Below, one piece after another: positions 25,831 to 34,945 of a DNA stretch of 64,000 nt. The stretch is from Proteiniclasticum sp. (GTDB lineage Bacteria; Bacillota; Clostridia; Clostridiales; Clostridiaceae), in contig NZ_DOPX01000009.1 of the NCBI RefSeq assembly GCF_003514505.1, positions 62,001 to 126,000 on the forward strand, read 5' to 3'. Positions within the stretch are counted from its first letter, which is position 1. Each line of letters opens with the position of its first letter. Under the pieces are notes generated by a model. That model had not been told where the DNA came from and made no database searches. It saw only the letters and a program-made list of their open reading frames with translations. The translations under genes were made by a program, and so were the position numbers.

Positions 25831-26559
25831 ATGAGAATCGCCATCATAGATGATGAAAAACCCGCCAGAAGTGAATTGAAGTATCTCGTTGGTCTTTATG
25901 AGGAAGAAGCGGAGTTCACTGAAATCTCTTCAGGAGAAGAAGCTCTGGAAGTGCTGAAGAAAGAGAACTTTGATCTACTTCTCATAGATATGAACCTGGG
26001 AGATATCAGTGGCTCTGCACTGGCGTACATGGCCAGGAAGAAAATGCCGGAGACGGAAATAGTCTTTGCCACAGCTCTCAGCACCTATGCGGAAAAGGCT
26101 TTTGAAGTGGAAGCGCTTTATTATCTTCTGAAGCCTTTTTCGGGAGAAAAAGTAAAACAGATGCTGGAGCGGTATCATGTGAAAAAAGACAGAAAAGAGG
26201 AAGAGGAAGAGCCGAAGCGAAAATCTTTTCAGAAGATTCCTGTGACTTTAGAAAAGAAAACCCTGATGGTGGATCTATCCGAGGTGATATACATAGAATC
26301 CCAGAACAGAGTTTGTGTCATCCATACAAAGAGTGGAGATTTTGAAGATCACAATACACTGAACTACTACGAAGAGCGTTTAAAAGACAAGGGGTTTTTC
26401 AGGATTCAGAAGAGTTACATCGTCAATCTCCGCTATGTGTCTGAGATTGCTCCCTGGTTTCATGGCACCTATTCGGTGAAGCTCACAGGACTGAAAGATG
26501 TAGTTTTACCGGTGAGCAGAAAGATCATCAAGGAGCTGAGAGAAGAACTTTGCATTTGA
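25831..26559 (+). CDS. LytTR-family response regulator
   Basis: 242 residues. The receiver domain (1-120) has the acidic pair in IIDDEK, phospho-acceptor D53 in LLLIDMNLGD and the conserved lysine in LLKPF. After a charged linker (about 118-135) comes a LytTR DNA-binding domain (about 140-240: YIESQNRVCVIHT, FFRIQKSYIVNL). It starts 15 bases after the kinase gene. The direct repeat overlapping its stop codon is a likely binding site controlling the CstA gene downstream. Confidence 0.9.
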   Translation: MRIAIIDDEKPARSELKYLVGLYEEEAEFTEISSGEEALEVLKKENFDLLLIDMNLGDISGSALAYMARKKMPETEIVFATALSTYAEKAFEVEALYYLLKPFSGEKVKQMLERYHVKKDRKEEEEEPKRKSFQKIPVTLEKKTLMVDLSEVIYIESQNRVCVIHTKSGDFEDHNTLNYYEERLKDKGFFRIQKSYIVNLRYVSEIAPWFHGTYSVKLTGLKDVVLPVSRKIIKELREELCI

Positions 26560-26581
26560 CACCGTAATTTTTGCATTTCAC
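26551..26581 (+). promoter_or_regulatory. LytTR-type tandem binding site upstream of cstA
   Basis: TGCATTTGAC (26551-26560) and TGCATTTCAC (26572-26581) are direct repeats separated by exactly 11 bp, the architecture bound by LytTR regulators; the E. coli YpdB site is two GGCATTTCAT repeats with an 11-bp spacer. The first copy overlaps the regulator's stop codon. Confidence 0.7.
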
Positions 26582-26707
26582 CCACTGATTATGATAACCT
26601 TTACAGAAAACGGATTCTAAAATGAAACAAAGTGATACCATGAGAATCAAGGAAATGTCTTTAAGGCCTATAAAGACATTTGAACTAGGATGAAGGAGGA
26701 TTTATTC

Positions 26708-28132
26708 ATGGTATCATTTTTTATTTGTCTTTTTGTTCTCATCGCTGGTTATGCACTCTACGGCAGGTATGTGGAACGGCAGTTCGGACCTGATGATAGA
26801 GTGACGCCTGCGGTTGCTCTGGCGGATGGCTCAGACTATGTTGTAATGCCTATGTGGCGTGTATTTCTTGTTCAGCTTCTGAACATCGCAGGTCTTGGAC
26901 CAATCTTCGGTGCCATTGCAGGAGCCTTATGGGGTCCATCTGTATTTTTATGGATCACCTTTGGTACAATCTTTGCGGGTGGTGTCCATGACTATCTGAC
27001 CGGAATGATCTCCATGAGACATGAAGGAAAGAGCATTGGCGAGCTTGTGGGTATTTATCTTGGAACTGGCATGAAGCAGGTCATGAGAGTGTTCTCAGTA
27101 GTGCTTCTTGTACTGGTTGGTGTGGCTTTCTCCACAGGTCCTGCGGCACTTCTTGCCATGCTGACACCTGACAGTCTGGATAAGGTGTTCTGGCTGGTTG
27201 TGATTCTCATTTACTACTTTATTGCGACGTTTGTTCCTGTTGATAAGATCATCGGTAAAATATATCCAATATTTGGATTAAGCCTGATTTTTATGGCACT
27301 TGGAGTTATTGGCGGAATCCTTTTCCAAGGATACCATATTCCAGAAATCACCTTATCCAATCTTCACCCAAAGGGTACACCAATTTGGCCTATGATGTTC
27401 GTATCAGTAGCTTGCGGAGCCATCTCCGGATTCCATGCAACCCAGTCACCTATTATGGCTAGATGCATGAATACAGAGAAAGACGGAAGAAAGATATTCT
27501 ACGGAGCCATGGTGGCTGAAGGTGTCATCGCTCTTATTTGGGCTGCTGCTGGTGTGGCATTCTATGAAACCACAGGTGGACTTCAGGCGGCATTAACAGA
27601 GCTTGGCGGACAAGGACCTGTTGTATATCAAATTACCTCCACGCTCCTCGGGCCAATAGGCGCAGTCATCGCCATGATCGGTGTTATTGCCTGTCCGATT
27701 TCTTCAGGAGACACAGCATTCAGAAGTGCTAGACTTGTCATTGCAGACTGGTTTGCCATTGACCAGAAAGACACAAAGAAGAGATTCTTTCTGACACTTC
27801 CAATTCTTGGTGTTGGTGCAATCCTTACACAGATGGATGTGCAGATGATCTGGAGATACTTCTCCTGGAGTAACCAGACCTTAGCCATGATGGCATTATG
27901 GCTGGCTGCTATGTATCTGTACAGAAACGCAAAGAATTTCTGGCTGGCTGCGATTCCTGCGACCTTCATGTCAGCAGTAAGTATGACTTACATTCTGATG
28001 GCACCTGAAGGCTTCAAGCTCAGCACTTCCATTGCTTACCCAGTGGGTATCGTCTTTGCACTGGGATGCCTCGGATTCTTCTTGAAGGCCAGTGTGCTGA
28101 AGAAAGACCAGAAGGCTGATAAAGCAGCTTAA
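26708..28132 (+). CDS. cstA: CstA-family transporter, probable pyruvate/peptide uptake
   Basis: 474 residues with about 13 membrane segments, the short CstA form common in clostridia. The start (YGRYVERQFG), GPIFGAIAGALWGP, GGVHDYLTGMISMRHEGKSIGE and SGFHATQSPIMARC are CstA signatures. In E. coli the relatives BtsT and CstA are pyruvate/H+ symporters, BtsT under BtsS/BtsR control; the linked LytS/LytTR pair and tandem site support the same kind of circuit here. ATG 26708 follows AAGGAGGA and is preferred to ATG 26690. Confidence 0.88.
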   Translation: MVSFFICLFVLIAGYALYGRYVERQFGPDDRVTPAVALADGSDYVVMPMWRVFLVQLLNIAGLGPIFGAIAGALWGPSVFLWITFGTIFAGGVHDYLTGMISMRHEGKSIGELVGIYLGTGMKQVMRVFSVVLLVLVGVAFSTGPAALLAMLTPDSLDKVFWLVVILIYYFIATFVPVDKIIGKIYPIFGLSLIFMALGVIGGILFQGYHIPEITLSNLHPKGTPIWPMMFVSVACGAISGFHATQSPIMARCMNTEKDGRKIFYGAMVAEGVIALIWAAAGVAFYETTGGLQAALTELGGQGPVVYQITSTLLGPIGAVIAMIGVIACPISSGDTAFRSARLVIADWFAIDQKDTKKRFFLTLPILGVGAILTQMDVQMIWRYFSWSNQTLAMMALWLAAMYLYRNAKNFWLAAIPATFMSAVSMTYILMAPEGFKLSTSIAYPVGIVFALGCLGFFLKASVLKKDQKADKAA

Positions 28133-28163
28133 ATCATCGTTATCCATTAGTTTTCCATAGCAA

Positions 28164-28209
28164 AAGACCTGCTTACTCATGAAGGGAGTCCTTCATGAAA
28201 GCAGGTCTT
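28164..28209. terminator. Bidirectional terminator between cstA and manA
   Basis: AAGACCTGCTT (28164-28174) pairs with AAGCAGGTCTT (28199-28209); TCATGAAGG and CCTTCATGA continue the stem inside. T-rich sequence follows on the plus strand and an A run precedes it for the minus strand. Confidence 0.88.
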
Positions 28210-28228
28210 GTTATTTTTCTTAGAGGTT

Positions 28229-29173
28229 TCAGCACTTTATTTTAGCAATCCAGGACACCATGGCGGTGAACTGTCCCTCTAGTTTCACCGTGTCTTTAGC
28301 CTCTGTCAAGATGAAATGGTCTCCTTTTTTAATTGGAAGATCATTCATGGTGCCTTCTCCGGTAAGGATACTGACCAAGGTGAATCCAGGAAGCTTCTTG
28401 TCTGATTCTCCATGAACATCCCACTTTTCCACTGTGAAGAAGGTGGAGTCCACATAGTGGGTGATGGTGAGATTTTCTTCTTCCTGTACCGTTGGGTGCA
28501 CTCGAGTGCCGACATGGGGCACCATGGCCACTTTAATGGAGGACTCGATATGAAGATCTCTCTTCTTCCCTTCATCATCCACACGGTCATAGTCATAAAC
28601 CCGGTAGGTGGTGTCAGAGGACTGCTGGGTTTCCAGAACCAGCGTTCCTTTACAGAGCGCATGGATGGTCCCTGAGGGCACGTAGAAGAAATCCCCAGGC
28701 TGAATGGAGACGCGAGTCAGGAGCCTGTCCCAGTTTCCCCTTTGTATCATTTCTTCCAGTTCTTTTCTTGTTCTTGCGGTATGTCCGAAGATGAGCTCCG
28801 CGCCCTCTTCACAATCAAGAATATACCAGCATTCTGTTTTTCCTAAGTCATTTTCCACTTGCATGGCATACTCATCATCGGGATGGACCTGCACACTGAG
28901 ATCGTTTTTGGCATCCAGAATCTTCGTGAGTAGAGGAAATACAGGAGAATTGATCCTGCCAAAAAGGTCTCTATGGCTTTTATAGACTTCACTCAGCTTC
29001 TTTCCCGCCAATTCTCCATTCTCAATGAGGCAGTCTCCATTTCTGTGAGCGGAGATTGCCCAGCATTCACCGGTGGTATCGCTGGGAATCTCATATCCAA
29101 AGTACTCTTCTAAGGCTCTTCCACCCCAGATTCTTTCCTGGAAGATGGGTTTTAGTTTTAATATATCCTGCAT
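28229..29173 (-). CDS. manA: Mannose-6-phosphate isomerase, class I
   Basis: 314 residues, the short Gram-positive form. The zinc ligands are visible in VQVHPDD (Q and H) and KTECWYI (E), with SGTIHAL near residue 170 holding the later histidine. It interconverts mannose 6-phosphate and fructose 6-phosphate and would pass mannose from the mannan locus, about 5 kb away, into glycolysis. The ATG at 29173 has GAGGTG a few bases upstream; a start 15 codons earlier lacks a site. It is a single-gene unit. Confidence 0.9.
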   Translation of the reverse strand: MQDILKLKPIFQERIWGGRALEEYFGYEIPSDTTGECWAISAHRNGDCLIENGELAGKKLSEVYKSHRDLFGRINSPVFPLLTKILDAKNDLSVQVHPDDEYAMQVENDLGKTECWYILDCEEGAELIFGHTARTRKELEEMIQRGNWDRLLTRVSIQPGDFFYVPSGTIHALCKGTLVLETQQSSDTTYRVYDYDRVDDEGKKRDLHIESSIKVAMVPHVGTRVHPTVQEEENLTITHYVDSTFFTVEKWDVHGESDKKLPGFTLVSILTGEGTMNDLPIKKGDHFILTEAKDTVKLEGQFTAMVSWIAKIKC

Positions 29174-29380
29174 ACGGCACCTCGTTTTCGATATTTCAAA
29201 TTCATAAGTCTCTCTCATTATAACGTAAATGGGCTGGAAGTTGAAACGAAGAAATCAAAACTGCATAGCTTCTGGGATGAAGGAATAGAAATGCCAGAAT
29301 GCGTGCAGAAAATTCAGAATCTGTTGTTGTGAAGAGAGGTTTATTATGATAAACTTATAGAAAAAAGGAGGAGGATCTGT

Positions 29381-29740
29381 ATGAGTGCATATAAACTTTT
29401 TGAAGCAGAATATAATCTGATGGATATTATTTGGGCGCATGAACCCATCAACTCCACGGAACTTGTGAAAAAAGCAGAGGAAACCCTCGGCTGGAAAAAA
29501 TCCACAACCTATACCGTGTTAAGAAAATTGGTGCACAAAGGATTTTTGAGAAATGAAGAAGCAACGGTCAGTGCGTTGATATCCAGAGAAGAAGCGCTCT
29601 ACGCCGAAAGCAAAGACTTTCTGGACCGGTTCTTTCAAGGTTCTCTTCCATCGTTTCTGGCTTCTTTCACAGGAGAGAGGAAGCTTTCGGAGAAAGAGCT
29701 TGCCGAAATACGAAAAATGATGGAGGAGGAAAACGGATGA
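29381..29740 (+). CDS. BlaI/MecI-family repressor
   Basis: 119 residues with the BlaI winged helix: EYNLMDIIWAHEPINSTELV then GWKKSTTYTVLRKLVHKGFL. The C-terminal tail (SEKELAEIRKMMEEE) matches the dimerisation part of the family. Such repressors are cleaved after their M56 partner senses a signal. Its stop overlaps the start of that partner by four bases. AAAGGAGGAGG precedes the ATG. No TACA/TGTA-type operator of the classical kind was found upstream. Confidence 0.88.
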   Translation: MSAYKLFEAEYNLMDIIWAHEPINSTELVKKAEETLGWKKSTTYTVLRKLVHKGFLRNEEATVSALISREEALYAESKDFLDRFFQGSLPSFLASFTGERKLSEKELAEIRKMMEEENG

Positions 29741-31158
29741 GAGAGCTGTTCATCGCCATCCTCAGCCTTTCGATTCAGGCATCTTATGTGGCTCTTTGGA
29801 TCTTCTTTGTGAGAATGCTTCTGAAGAGGTTTCCGAAAATCTTTTCCTATGCTTTATGGAGCATTCTGCTTTTTCGTCTGCTCCTTCCTGTTGGCATCAA
29901 CAGTCCTGTGAGCATCCTGCCAGAGACTCTTGTGGCAGAAAGAGCCCAAGAAAGCATCACCATGGAGACCACAGAAACCTTCATTGAGGTCCCGGTACTG
30001 TTTCTGGGAGACAAGGCGTCCCTCGTAAAGGATCTCGTACTGGTTGATATTTTAGCCGCAGTTTACTACGGTGTCCTTGGAATCCTTTTTCTTCACTTTA
30101 TCGGCAGTCTATGGAAAATCCGAAGAAAGATCCAGGGAGCAAAACGGATATCCGGTGAGATTTTCACGGGCAATGAGATAAAAAGACCCTTTGCCTATGG
30201 GATCATACGTCCCAGGATATACCTTCCAAAAAACTTAAGCAGCATCGAAAGTATTCATATCATTGAGCATGAGAAAGAACATTTGAGAAGACAGGATCCT
30301 CTGATCAAGGCCCTTTCTTATCTGATACTTCTGATTCATTGGTTCAATCCCATCCTCTTTATTTCTTTCGTCTTCATGGTCCGGGATATGGAGCAGTCCT
30401 GTGATGAGGCCGTCCTGAAAAACATGGAGAAGGCTCAGCACAAAGCCTATATAGAGACCCTGCTCAGTCTTGAAATGAGAAAACCGGATCCGTTGCTTCT
30501 CGCGGGGTATTCCGCTGGAGATCTTAAGGGAAGAGTCCGGAATATCCTTCAGTATAAAAAACCGAAAAAGTGGATCAGGGTGTTCTCCTTGATGCTTTTG
30601 GGCATATCAGCGGTACTGCTTTTGACAAACCCAGTGATGAAGCCATCTGCGGAGATCATAGATGAAATCCTAGAAACAGAAGAGCAGCAGCCAGTCAAAA
30701 TAGAGTACCAAATCCAGCCCAAGGAAGTGGAAAGGGTATTCGGAGACCATCTGAAAGTTTATGAATATAAGAACTTTATGTTTGTTGTGAGGGACACCGT
30801 GGAAAGAGAAGCTGGCTATGATAAAAACCGAGTACTCACATTCCGTGATGTCCAGTGGGAGATGAAGGACGAAAAGACAGGGATGGTCCTTTTTGAAGCG
30901 CGAAACTATGTGGCCGGAGACCAGATGATTGTGGAAGACCGCTTAGAACAGGTCTATTATCATGGTGAAACTGACAGAACCTACCTGGTCTTTAACACTG
31001 GGGATGGAACAGAAGAATCCTTCTCTTATCCGGGATATCGGGTGAAGGACTTTGTGGAAGGAAATCTGTACCGATTTATCTTAGATGTGGTGCCGGTTTA
31101 TCCTGAGATGGACCGTTTCATAAAACTTGAACTCCGCGAACCAGAAGCTCTGAATTAA
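29737..31158 (+). CDS. BlaR1/MecR1-type M56 metallopeptidase without a penicillin sensor
   Basis: 473 residues. Four membrane segments fit the BlaR1 N-terminal half; H178-E-K-E-H182 in IIEHEKEHLRRQDP is the zinc HExxH motif, and EQSCDEAVL supplies the downstream glutamate. After a final membrane segment near 290 there are about 170 extracytoplasmic residues that lack the S-x-x-K and K-T-G motifs of a beta-lactam-binding domain, so the signal is likely something else. It should inactivate the BlaI-type repressor encoded just upstream. Confidence 0.82.
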   Translation: MRELFIAILSLSIQASYVALWIFFVRMLLKRFPKIFSYALWSILLFRLLLPVGINSPVSILPETLVAERAQESITMETTETFIEVPVLFLGDKASLVKDLVLVDILAAVYYGVLGILFLHFIGSLWKIRRKIQGAKRISGEIFTGNEIKRPFAYGIIRPRIYLPKNLSSIESIHIIEHEKEHLRRQDPLIKALSYLILLIHWFNPILFISFVFMVRDMEQSCDEAVLKNMEKAQHKAYIETLLSLEMRKPDPLLLAGYSAGDLKGRVRNILQYKKPKKWIRVFSLMLLGISAVLLLTNPVMKPSAEIIDEILETEEQQPVKIEYQIQPKEVERVFGDHLKVYEYKNFMFVVRDTVEREAGYDKNRVLTFRDVQWEMKDEKTGMVLFEARNYVAGDQMIVEDRLEQVYYHGETDRTYLVFNTGDGTEESFSYPGYRVKDFVEGNLYRFILDVVPVYPEMDRFIKLELREPEALN

Positions 31159-31170
31159 GGGGGAAATCAT

Positions 31171-31530
31171 TTGAAAATCATTAAGATCCTGAAAAGAGAA
31201 GAAGAAGTAGACCAGAAATCCTATATTCTATGGACCTGGCCAGGTCCCATTTTACTGGCCTTTCTAGTATTCCTGGGAACAGAGCAAGGGGACCGGTTCA
31301 TGGGCAAGCATCTGATGGATATGAGCGGAGCTTTGTTCGCTGGGGCATTTCTTGTGTTCCTCCTCATGCTGATTTTTGTCATCTTTCTTTCTGGAAGAAG
31401 ATTTGTTATGTTTCAGCAGTCCGGATACCTTGCGCTGCTGATGCTTCTCATCCCCGTCTATTTCATCATATGGGTCTATCTTGCCTTTCGAAAAGATCTC
31501 TATTATCTGAAAGAAAGCAGAGAAAAATAA
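31171..31530 (+). CDS. Small membrane protein of the BlaR1-like operon
   Basis: 119 residues from a TTG start with AAGGGGGAAA upstream, 12 bases after the BlaR1 gene. Three hydrophobic segments (about 22-38, 50-70, 84-104) with charged ends. No family recognised. Close spacing puts it in the BlaI/BlaR1 transcript. Confidence 0.65.
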   Translation: MKIIKILKREEEVDQKSYILWTWPGPILLAFLVFLGTEQGDRFMGKHLMDMSGALFAGAFLVFLLMLIFVIFLSGRRFVMFQQSGYLALLMLLIPVYFIIWVYLAFRKDLYYLKESREK

Positions 31531-31573
31531 CGAAGAAAGAATGCATCATGTAGTTGATGTAAGGGTGAGTAGT

Positions 31574-32116
31574 ATGAAAAAATATTGGAGTATTGTTCTG
31601 GGCATGCTTCTCTTATTTGGAGCAGCCTGTGACAAAAATAAGGATATAGAAAACTATAATCAGTATCTTCAGACACCACGATACAGTGAAGCGAATAAAC
31701 GCGCTGAAATCGGGAATCTCTTTTACGAGACAGAAGAAAAGATCGGAATTCATACGTCATTTGGTGTATTTCTCTATGATGTGGAAAATGAAAAAATGCT
31801 GACCGCTTTTGACCTCAATGTGGAGAAAGCCTTTGGAGAGGGCGTACTTTCAGAAACAAGACTCAGCAGTGATGAAAAAGGGATCTTTCTATTTGGTTTC
31901 ACCCATGAGAAAACCATAGAGGACTATCATTACTATTATGAGATTTCATCGGGGAATCTCTACCAAAAGACTGGAAAAGTAGAGGACAAAGATCTTTTTC
32001 CCCTACCGGACCAGAACCGGCAAGCCTTCTCAACCAGTAACTGGACGGCAGAAGACTTGGCCTATTACCCTGTAGGGAGCTTAGACCCCATCTACCCACT
32101 AAAGGGAGTACAATAA
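31574..32116 (+). CDS. Putative lipoprotein of the BlaR1-like operon
   Basis: 180 residues. The signal peptide ends in FGAAC with C19 as the likely lipidated cysteine. The mature part is acidic and tyrosine-rich with repeated strand-like segments and no recognised domain. ATG 31574 is preferred over the upstream ATG at 31541 because the signal peptide begins there; the site AAGGGTGAG is moderate. It may be an effector or the sensed component of the regulatory module. Confidence 0.65.
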   Translation: MKKYWSIVLGMLLLFGAACDKNKDIENYNQYLQTPRYSEANKRAEIGNLFYETEEKIGIHTSFGVFLYDVENEKMLTAFDLNVEKAFGEGVLSETRLSSDEKGIFLFGFTHEKTIEDYHYYYEISSGNLYQKTGKVEDKDLFPLPDQNRQAFSTSNWTAEDLAYYPVGSLDPIYPLKGVQ

Positions 32117-32188
32117 GATATCAGCTGATACTTGGAAAAAGTGCTTCTGAGAAAGTATCATCATGAAACGTAAATGGAAGGAGATGCC

Positions 32189-32440
32189 ATGAAAAATTTC
32201 TTTGCTCTATTTTTCCTTAATCTTGTGATTCTGATACTGCTCCTAACAGTATTTAGTGATTCGCTACTGAGCGGATGGGGGATCCTCCTGCTTTTTGCTC
32301 TTATGACAGCCATCCCCATGACCTTTATTCTTCATCAGATTGAAACGGTGGAAGATCTCACAAAACGTCTGGAAGAGCTGGAGAAAAACAGTGTCTTAAG
32401 TACAGCTGATGTATCTAAAGAAGAGGATCCTTACGTATAA
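32189..32440 (+). CDS. Small two-helix membrane protein with coiled-coil tail
   Basis: 83 residues: hydrophobic segments at about 4-24 and 30-50, then a predicted short coiled coil (TVEDLTKRLEELEK) and an acidic tail. GGAAGGAG lies five bases before ATG 32189; the ATG at 32174 is less likely. Family not recognised. It closes the BlaI/BlaR1 gene group before a terminator. Confidence 0.6.
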   Translation: MKNFFALFFLNLVILILLLTVFSDSLLSGWGILLLFALMTAIPMTFILHQIETVEDLTKRLEELEKNSVLSTADVSKEEDPYV

Positions 32441-32461
32441 AAGCATGTTAAAAACATAGAA

Positions 32462-32503
32462 AAGAGCTGGCAGCCATGAAATCAATCATAGTTGCCAGCT
32501 CTT
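32462..32503. terminator. Bidirectional terminator between the BlaR1-like group and the carotenoid operon
   Basis: AAGAGCTGGCA (32462-32472) and TGCCAGCTCTT (32493-32503) form a perfect 11-bp stem with a 20-nt loop; A-rich and T-rich flanks suit both directions. Confidence 0.8.
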
Positions 32504-32528
32504 ATTGTTTTATCCTCAAATTCAAAAA

Positions 32529-33971
32529 TCAAAGGGTGGTCACCACATACCCTATAATGGCTACCAGAGTGAGGCTGAGAAGATTCACGGTGTTATTCGA
32601 TACCAGCTTGAAGCCTTTCTTCGGCAGGTCCATGGCATGGGCAGGAATGTCCTGCAGTTTTCCAGAAACATCTTCATACTTACGTTGAAGAGAGGCCCCT
32701 AAAACACTGTCTATGATGGTGCCAAAGAACCCAAGAAGAACCCCGAGAAGATATTCTTCTGGGCCAAAGGCCAGCAGAATCGGAAGAGAAAGAAGGACGC
32801 TTCCGACGATGCCCGCCACAAGACCCTGAAGAGTCACGCCACCGGAAACACCCATGGGCAGAGGTTTACCGGTGAGGATGTGGAAGACTCTGCCTTTACT
32901 CATCATCCCAATTTCCGAGGAGAAGGTATCCGATGCTGCGGCAGAGAAAACCGTGAAGGCAAGAAACAGATAGATGGGTTCCTCTGTGAAAAAGTAGATC
33001 CAGGAGAGGATTACCGATGGAAGAGAGTTTGCCAGGACCTGCTTCCAGTTTCTGGCGCCTGTATGTTCCTGGGTCTTTTCAGCTTCGCTCTTTTCTTTGG
33101 TTTTCATCTTGCTGACGCCGGTACCAAGAATAAAGAAGAGAATCAGGCTGGAGCCCAGAAGAAATCCGCCAAGGGTATATAACGTTACAGCGGTGAGAAG
33201 AGCAGCCACCATTCCATCCGGGGTGATCGCTTCTTTTCTGAAGGCATAAACCAGTATGGCAAGGGCTACTGCCAGATAAATAAAATAAGGTAGGGTGCCA
33301 AACTCCATGGAAAGGACGGCAAAGAGTGCTGATCCTATGGGAAGCGTCAGATTGTCGCAGCCTTTTTTTCCAGTGAGCTCCATGAAGGCAGAAAAAATGC
33401 CGTTGAGAAGTGCAACAAAAAGAATAAAGAGAAAACTGCGCTCTATACTGAACTCCTTTTGGAAGTAGAGAAGACTGCCAAAGGTGGCTAAGAATGCTGT
33501 AGCGGCCACCGTCAGGCTTCCGGTTAATGACTTAAGAGGTGCAAAGGAAAAGGGCTTTTTCTTTCCCCATTTTTTGCCGGAGATGGCGGCAAAACCATCT
33601 CCGTAGGCCATGGTGAGGACACCGATATAAGGCAGCGCCCGGAACCCAAGGAGGAATCCAAGACCAGATAGAAAGAAAAGGCTGACGGCATAGTACACGG
33701 TCCCTAAGCTGTCATCGTTTCTTTCCATGGCCGAAATGAGCGTATATTTAAGACTCAGGCTGTTGATGATGATAAAAGTGAAGGGCACAAGGACTACAGC
33801 CCAGAGCTCCGTGAAAAGAGGCGTGAGAAAAACCCAGTTGCCCACCAGGATGTGAACTACTTTTCGAGAGGTTTCTGAAGCGCCTTGGCTTTTCTTTGCC
33901 ACCACTGTGGCGATACCGATGACAAAGAAAATATAGGCCAGCGATGAAGTGAGACCGATGATGTTTTCCAT
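32529..33971 (-). CDS. Fusion of phytol/dolichol-kinase-like and DUF92 (VTE6-like) domains
   Basis: 480 residues, nearly all membrane-embedded. The first half (about 1-230) has the CTP-dependent prenol kinase signatures SRKVVH (35-40), YGDGFAAISGKKWGKKK (123-139), KSLTGS (147-152) and ELTGKKGCDNLTLP (198-211). The second half (about 240-480) has the DUF92 signatures TPDGMVAALL, QVLANSLPS, SDTFSSEIG (348-355), GVSGGVTLQG and DSVLGASLQ (421-429). In plants and cyanobacteria VTE5 makes phytyl phosphate and VTE6 makes the diphosphate, in sequence, from two genes. The fusion would supply prenyl diphosphate from an alcohol. It is the last gene of the carotenoid operon. Confidence 0.8.
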   Translation of the reverse strand: MENIIGLTSSLAYIFFVIGIATVVAKKSQGASETSRKVVHILVGNWVFLTPLFTELWAVVLVPFTFIIINSLSLKYTLISAMERNDDSLGTVYYAVSLFFLSGLGFLLGFRALPYIGVLTMAYGDGFAAISGKKWGKKKPFSFAPLKSLTGSLTVAATAFLATFGSLLYFQKEFSIERSFLFILFVALLNGIFSAFMELTGKKGCDNLTLPIGSALFAVLSMEFGTLPYFIYLAVALAILVYAFRKEAITPDGMVAALLTAVTLYTLGGFLLGSSLILFFILGTGVSKMKTKEKSEAEKTQEHTGARNWKQVLANSLPSVILSWIYFFTEEPIYLFLAFTVFSAAASDTFSSEIGMMSKGRVFHILTGKPLPMGVSGGVTLQGLVAGIVGSVLLSLPILLAFGPEEYLLGVLLGFFGTIIDSVLGASLQRKYEDVSGKLQDIPAHAMDLPKKGFKLVSNNTVNLLSLTLVAIIGYVVTTL

Positions 33972-34003
33972 ATTTCTTATCCTTCCTTTAGTTCATTGCT
34001 GTG

Positions 34004-34945
34004 TTACAGAAGATCCACAAGACTTTTTGCTTTTAGCACCAGCTTAGCCCGGGTCATGGAATCTGTATAGCACCTTTTTGTGAATACATTATAGCGGGAT
34101 TTCCGGATGGCTCCATGGATGCCCTGGTAAAGAAGTGCTGCGGATAGCAAAGGGGTTCTTGCTGCTGGATGAAAATAGGGGAGATAAGAAGCGATGCCTT
34201 CATACAAGGGATTCGCAAGATCCATGAGATGCTCCACCATAGGGATGAAGCCTGCAGGTAGGGATTCTTCGGTGAAGGCTTCTTTTAAACTCAGTTCTCT
34301 TAATATATCTTCCTTTATTCCATAGACTTCCAAAAGGTCTGAAGGCAAGTACAGCCGGTCTCTGTCCCGAAGGTCTTCCCCCACATCCCGCAGAATGTTT
34401 GTGATCTGCATGCCAATGCCAAGTTCTTCACAAGTCCTTAGAAACTCCGGATCTTCCGCCAGTTTTTCATCCAGTGCCAATAGAGGTACCATCATTCTGC
34501 CCACAGACCCCGCTACTTTCCGGCTGTATTCTTTGAGTTCCTCCAGAGTAGTGATCTTCTGAAAAGAGAGATCGCTTTTTTGTCCCTCTATCTGAAGAAG
34601 AAGTGCGTCTAGAGGAATTCCCCAGGAGGTCACAGTGTCCTCAAAGGCGGGCCAGAAACTTTCCTTCAAGGGAGAACTGTGATCTTCTTCATGATACAGG
34701 TTCTTCACGTTTCTTTCCAGCTCTTCCAAGGCCAGCAGCCTTTCTTCTCTTGTTTTCCCCAAAGCATCTCCATCTGCCAGGTCGTCTGCATAGCGGTTGA
34801 AGGCGTAAAGGGCGCAAACCCCTTGAAATCTCTCTTCAGGGAGTCTTCTGAAAGCTTCATAAAAGCTTTTGGCACGTTGCTTCATGATGTCTTCTGCGGC
34901 TTCATAGGAGCGCTGAAGGACATCTTCTTTTCTTTCTTTTTCCAT
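34004..34945 (-). CDS. Phytoene/squalene synthase family protein (CrtB/CrtM type)
   Basis: 313 residues. The two Mg-diphosphate motifs are present: DDLAD at 54-58 and DVGEDLRDRDRLYLP near 174. This family joins two prenyl diphosphates head to head to make phytoene (C40), dehydrosqualene (C30) or squalene; the chain length cannot be read from the sequence. The ATG at 34945 shares its A with the desaturase stop codon (TGATG), so the genes are translationally coupled; a GTG one codon earlier is also possible. The kinase-fusion gene follows 32 bases on. Confidence 0.85.
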   Translation of the reverse strand: MEKERKEDVLQRSYEAAEDIMKQRAKSFYEAFRRLPEERFQGVCALYAFNRYADDLADGDALGKTREERLLALEELERNVKNLYHEEDHSSPLKESFWPAFEDTVTSWGIPLDALLLQIEGQKSDLSFQKITTLEELKEYSRKVAGSVGRMMVPLLALDEKLAEDPEFLRTCEELGIGMQITNILRDVGEDLRDRDRLYLPSDLLEVYGIKEDILRELSLKEAFTEESLPAGFIPMVEHLMDLANPLYEGIASYLPYFHPAARTPLLSAALLYQGIHGAIRKSRYNVFTKRCYTDSMTRAKLVLKAKSLVDLL

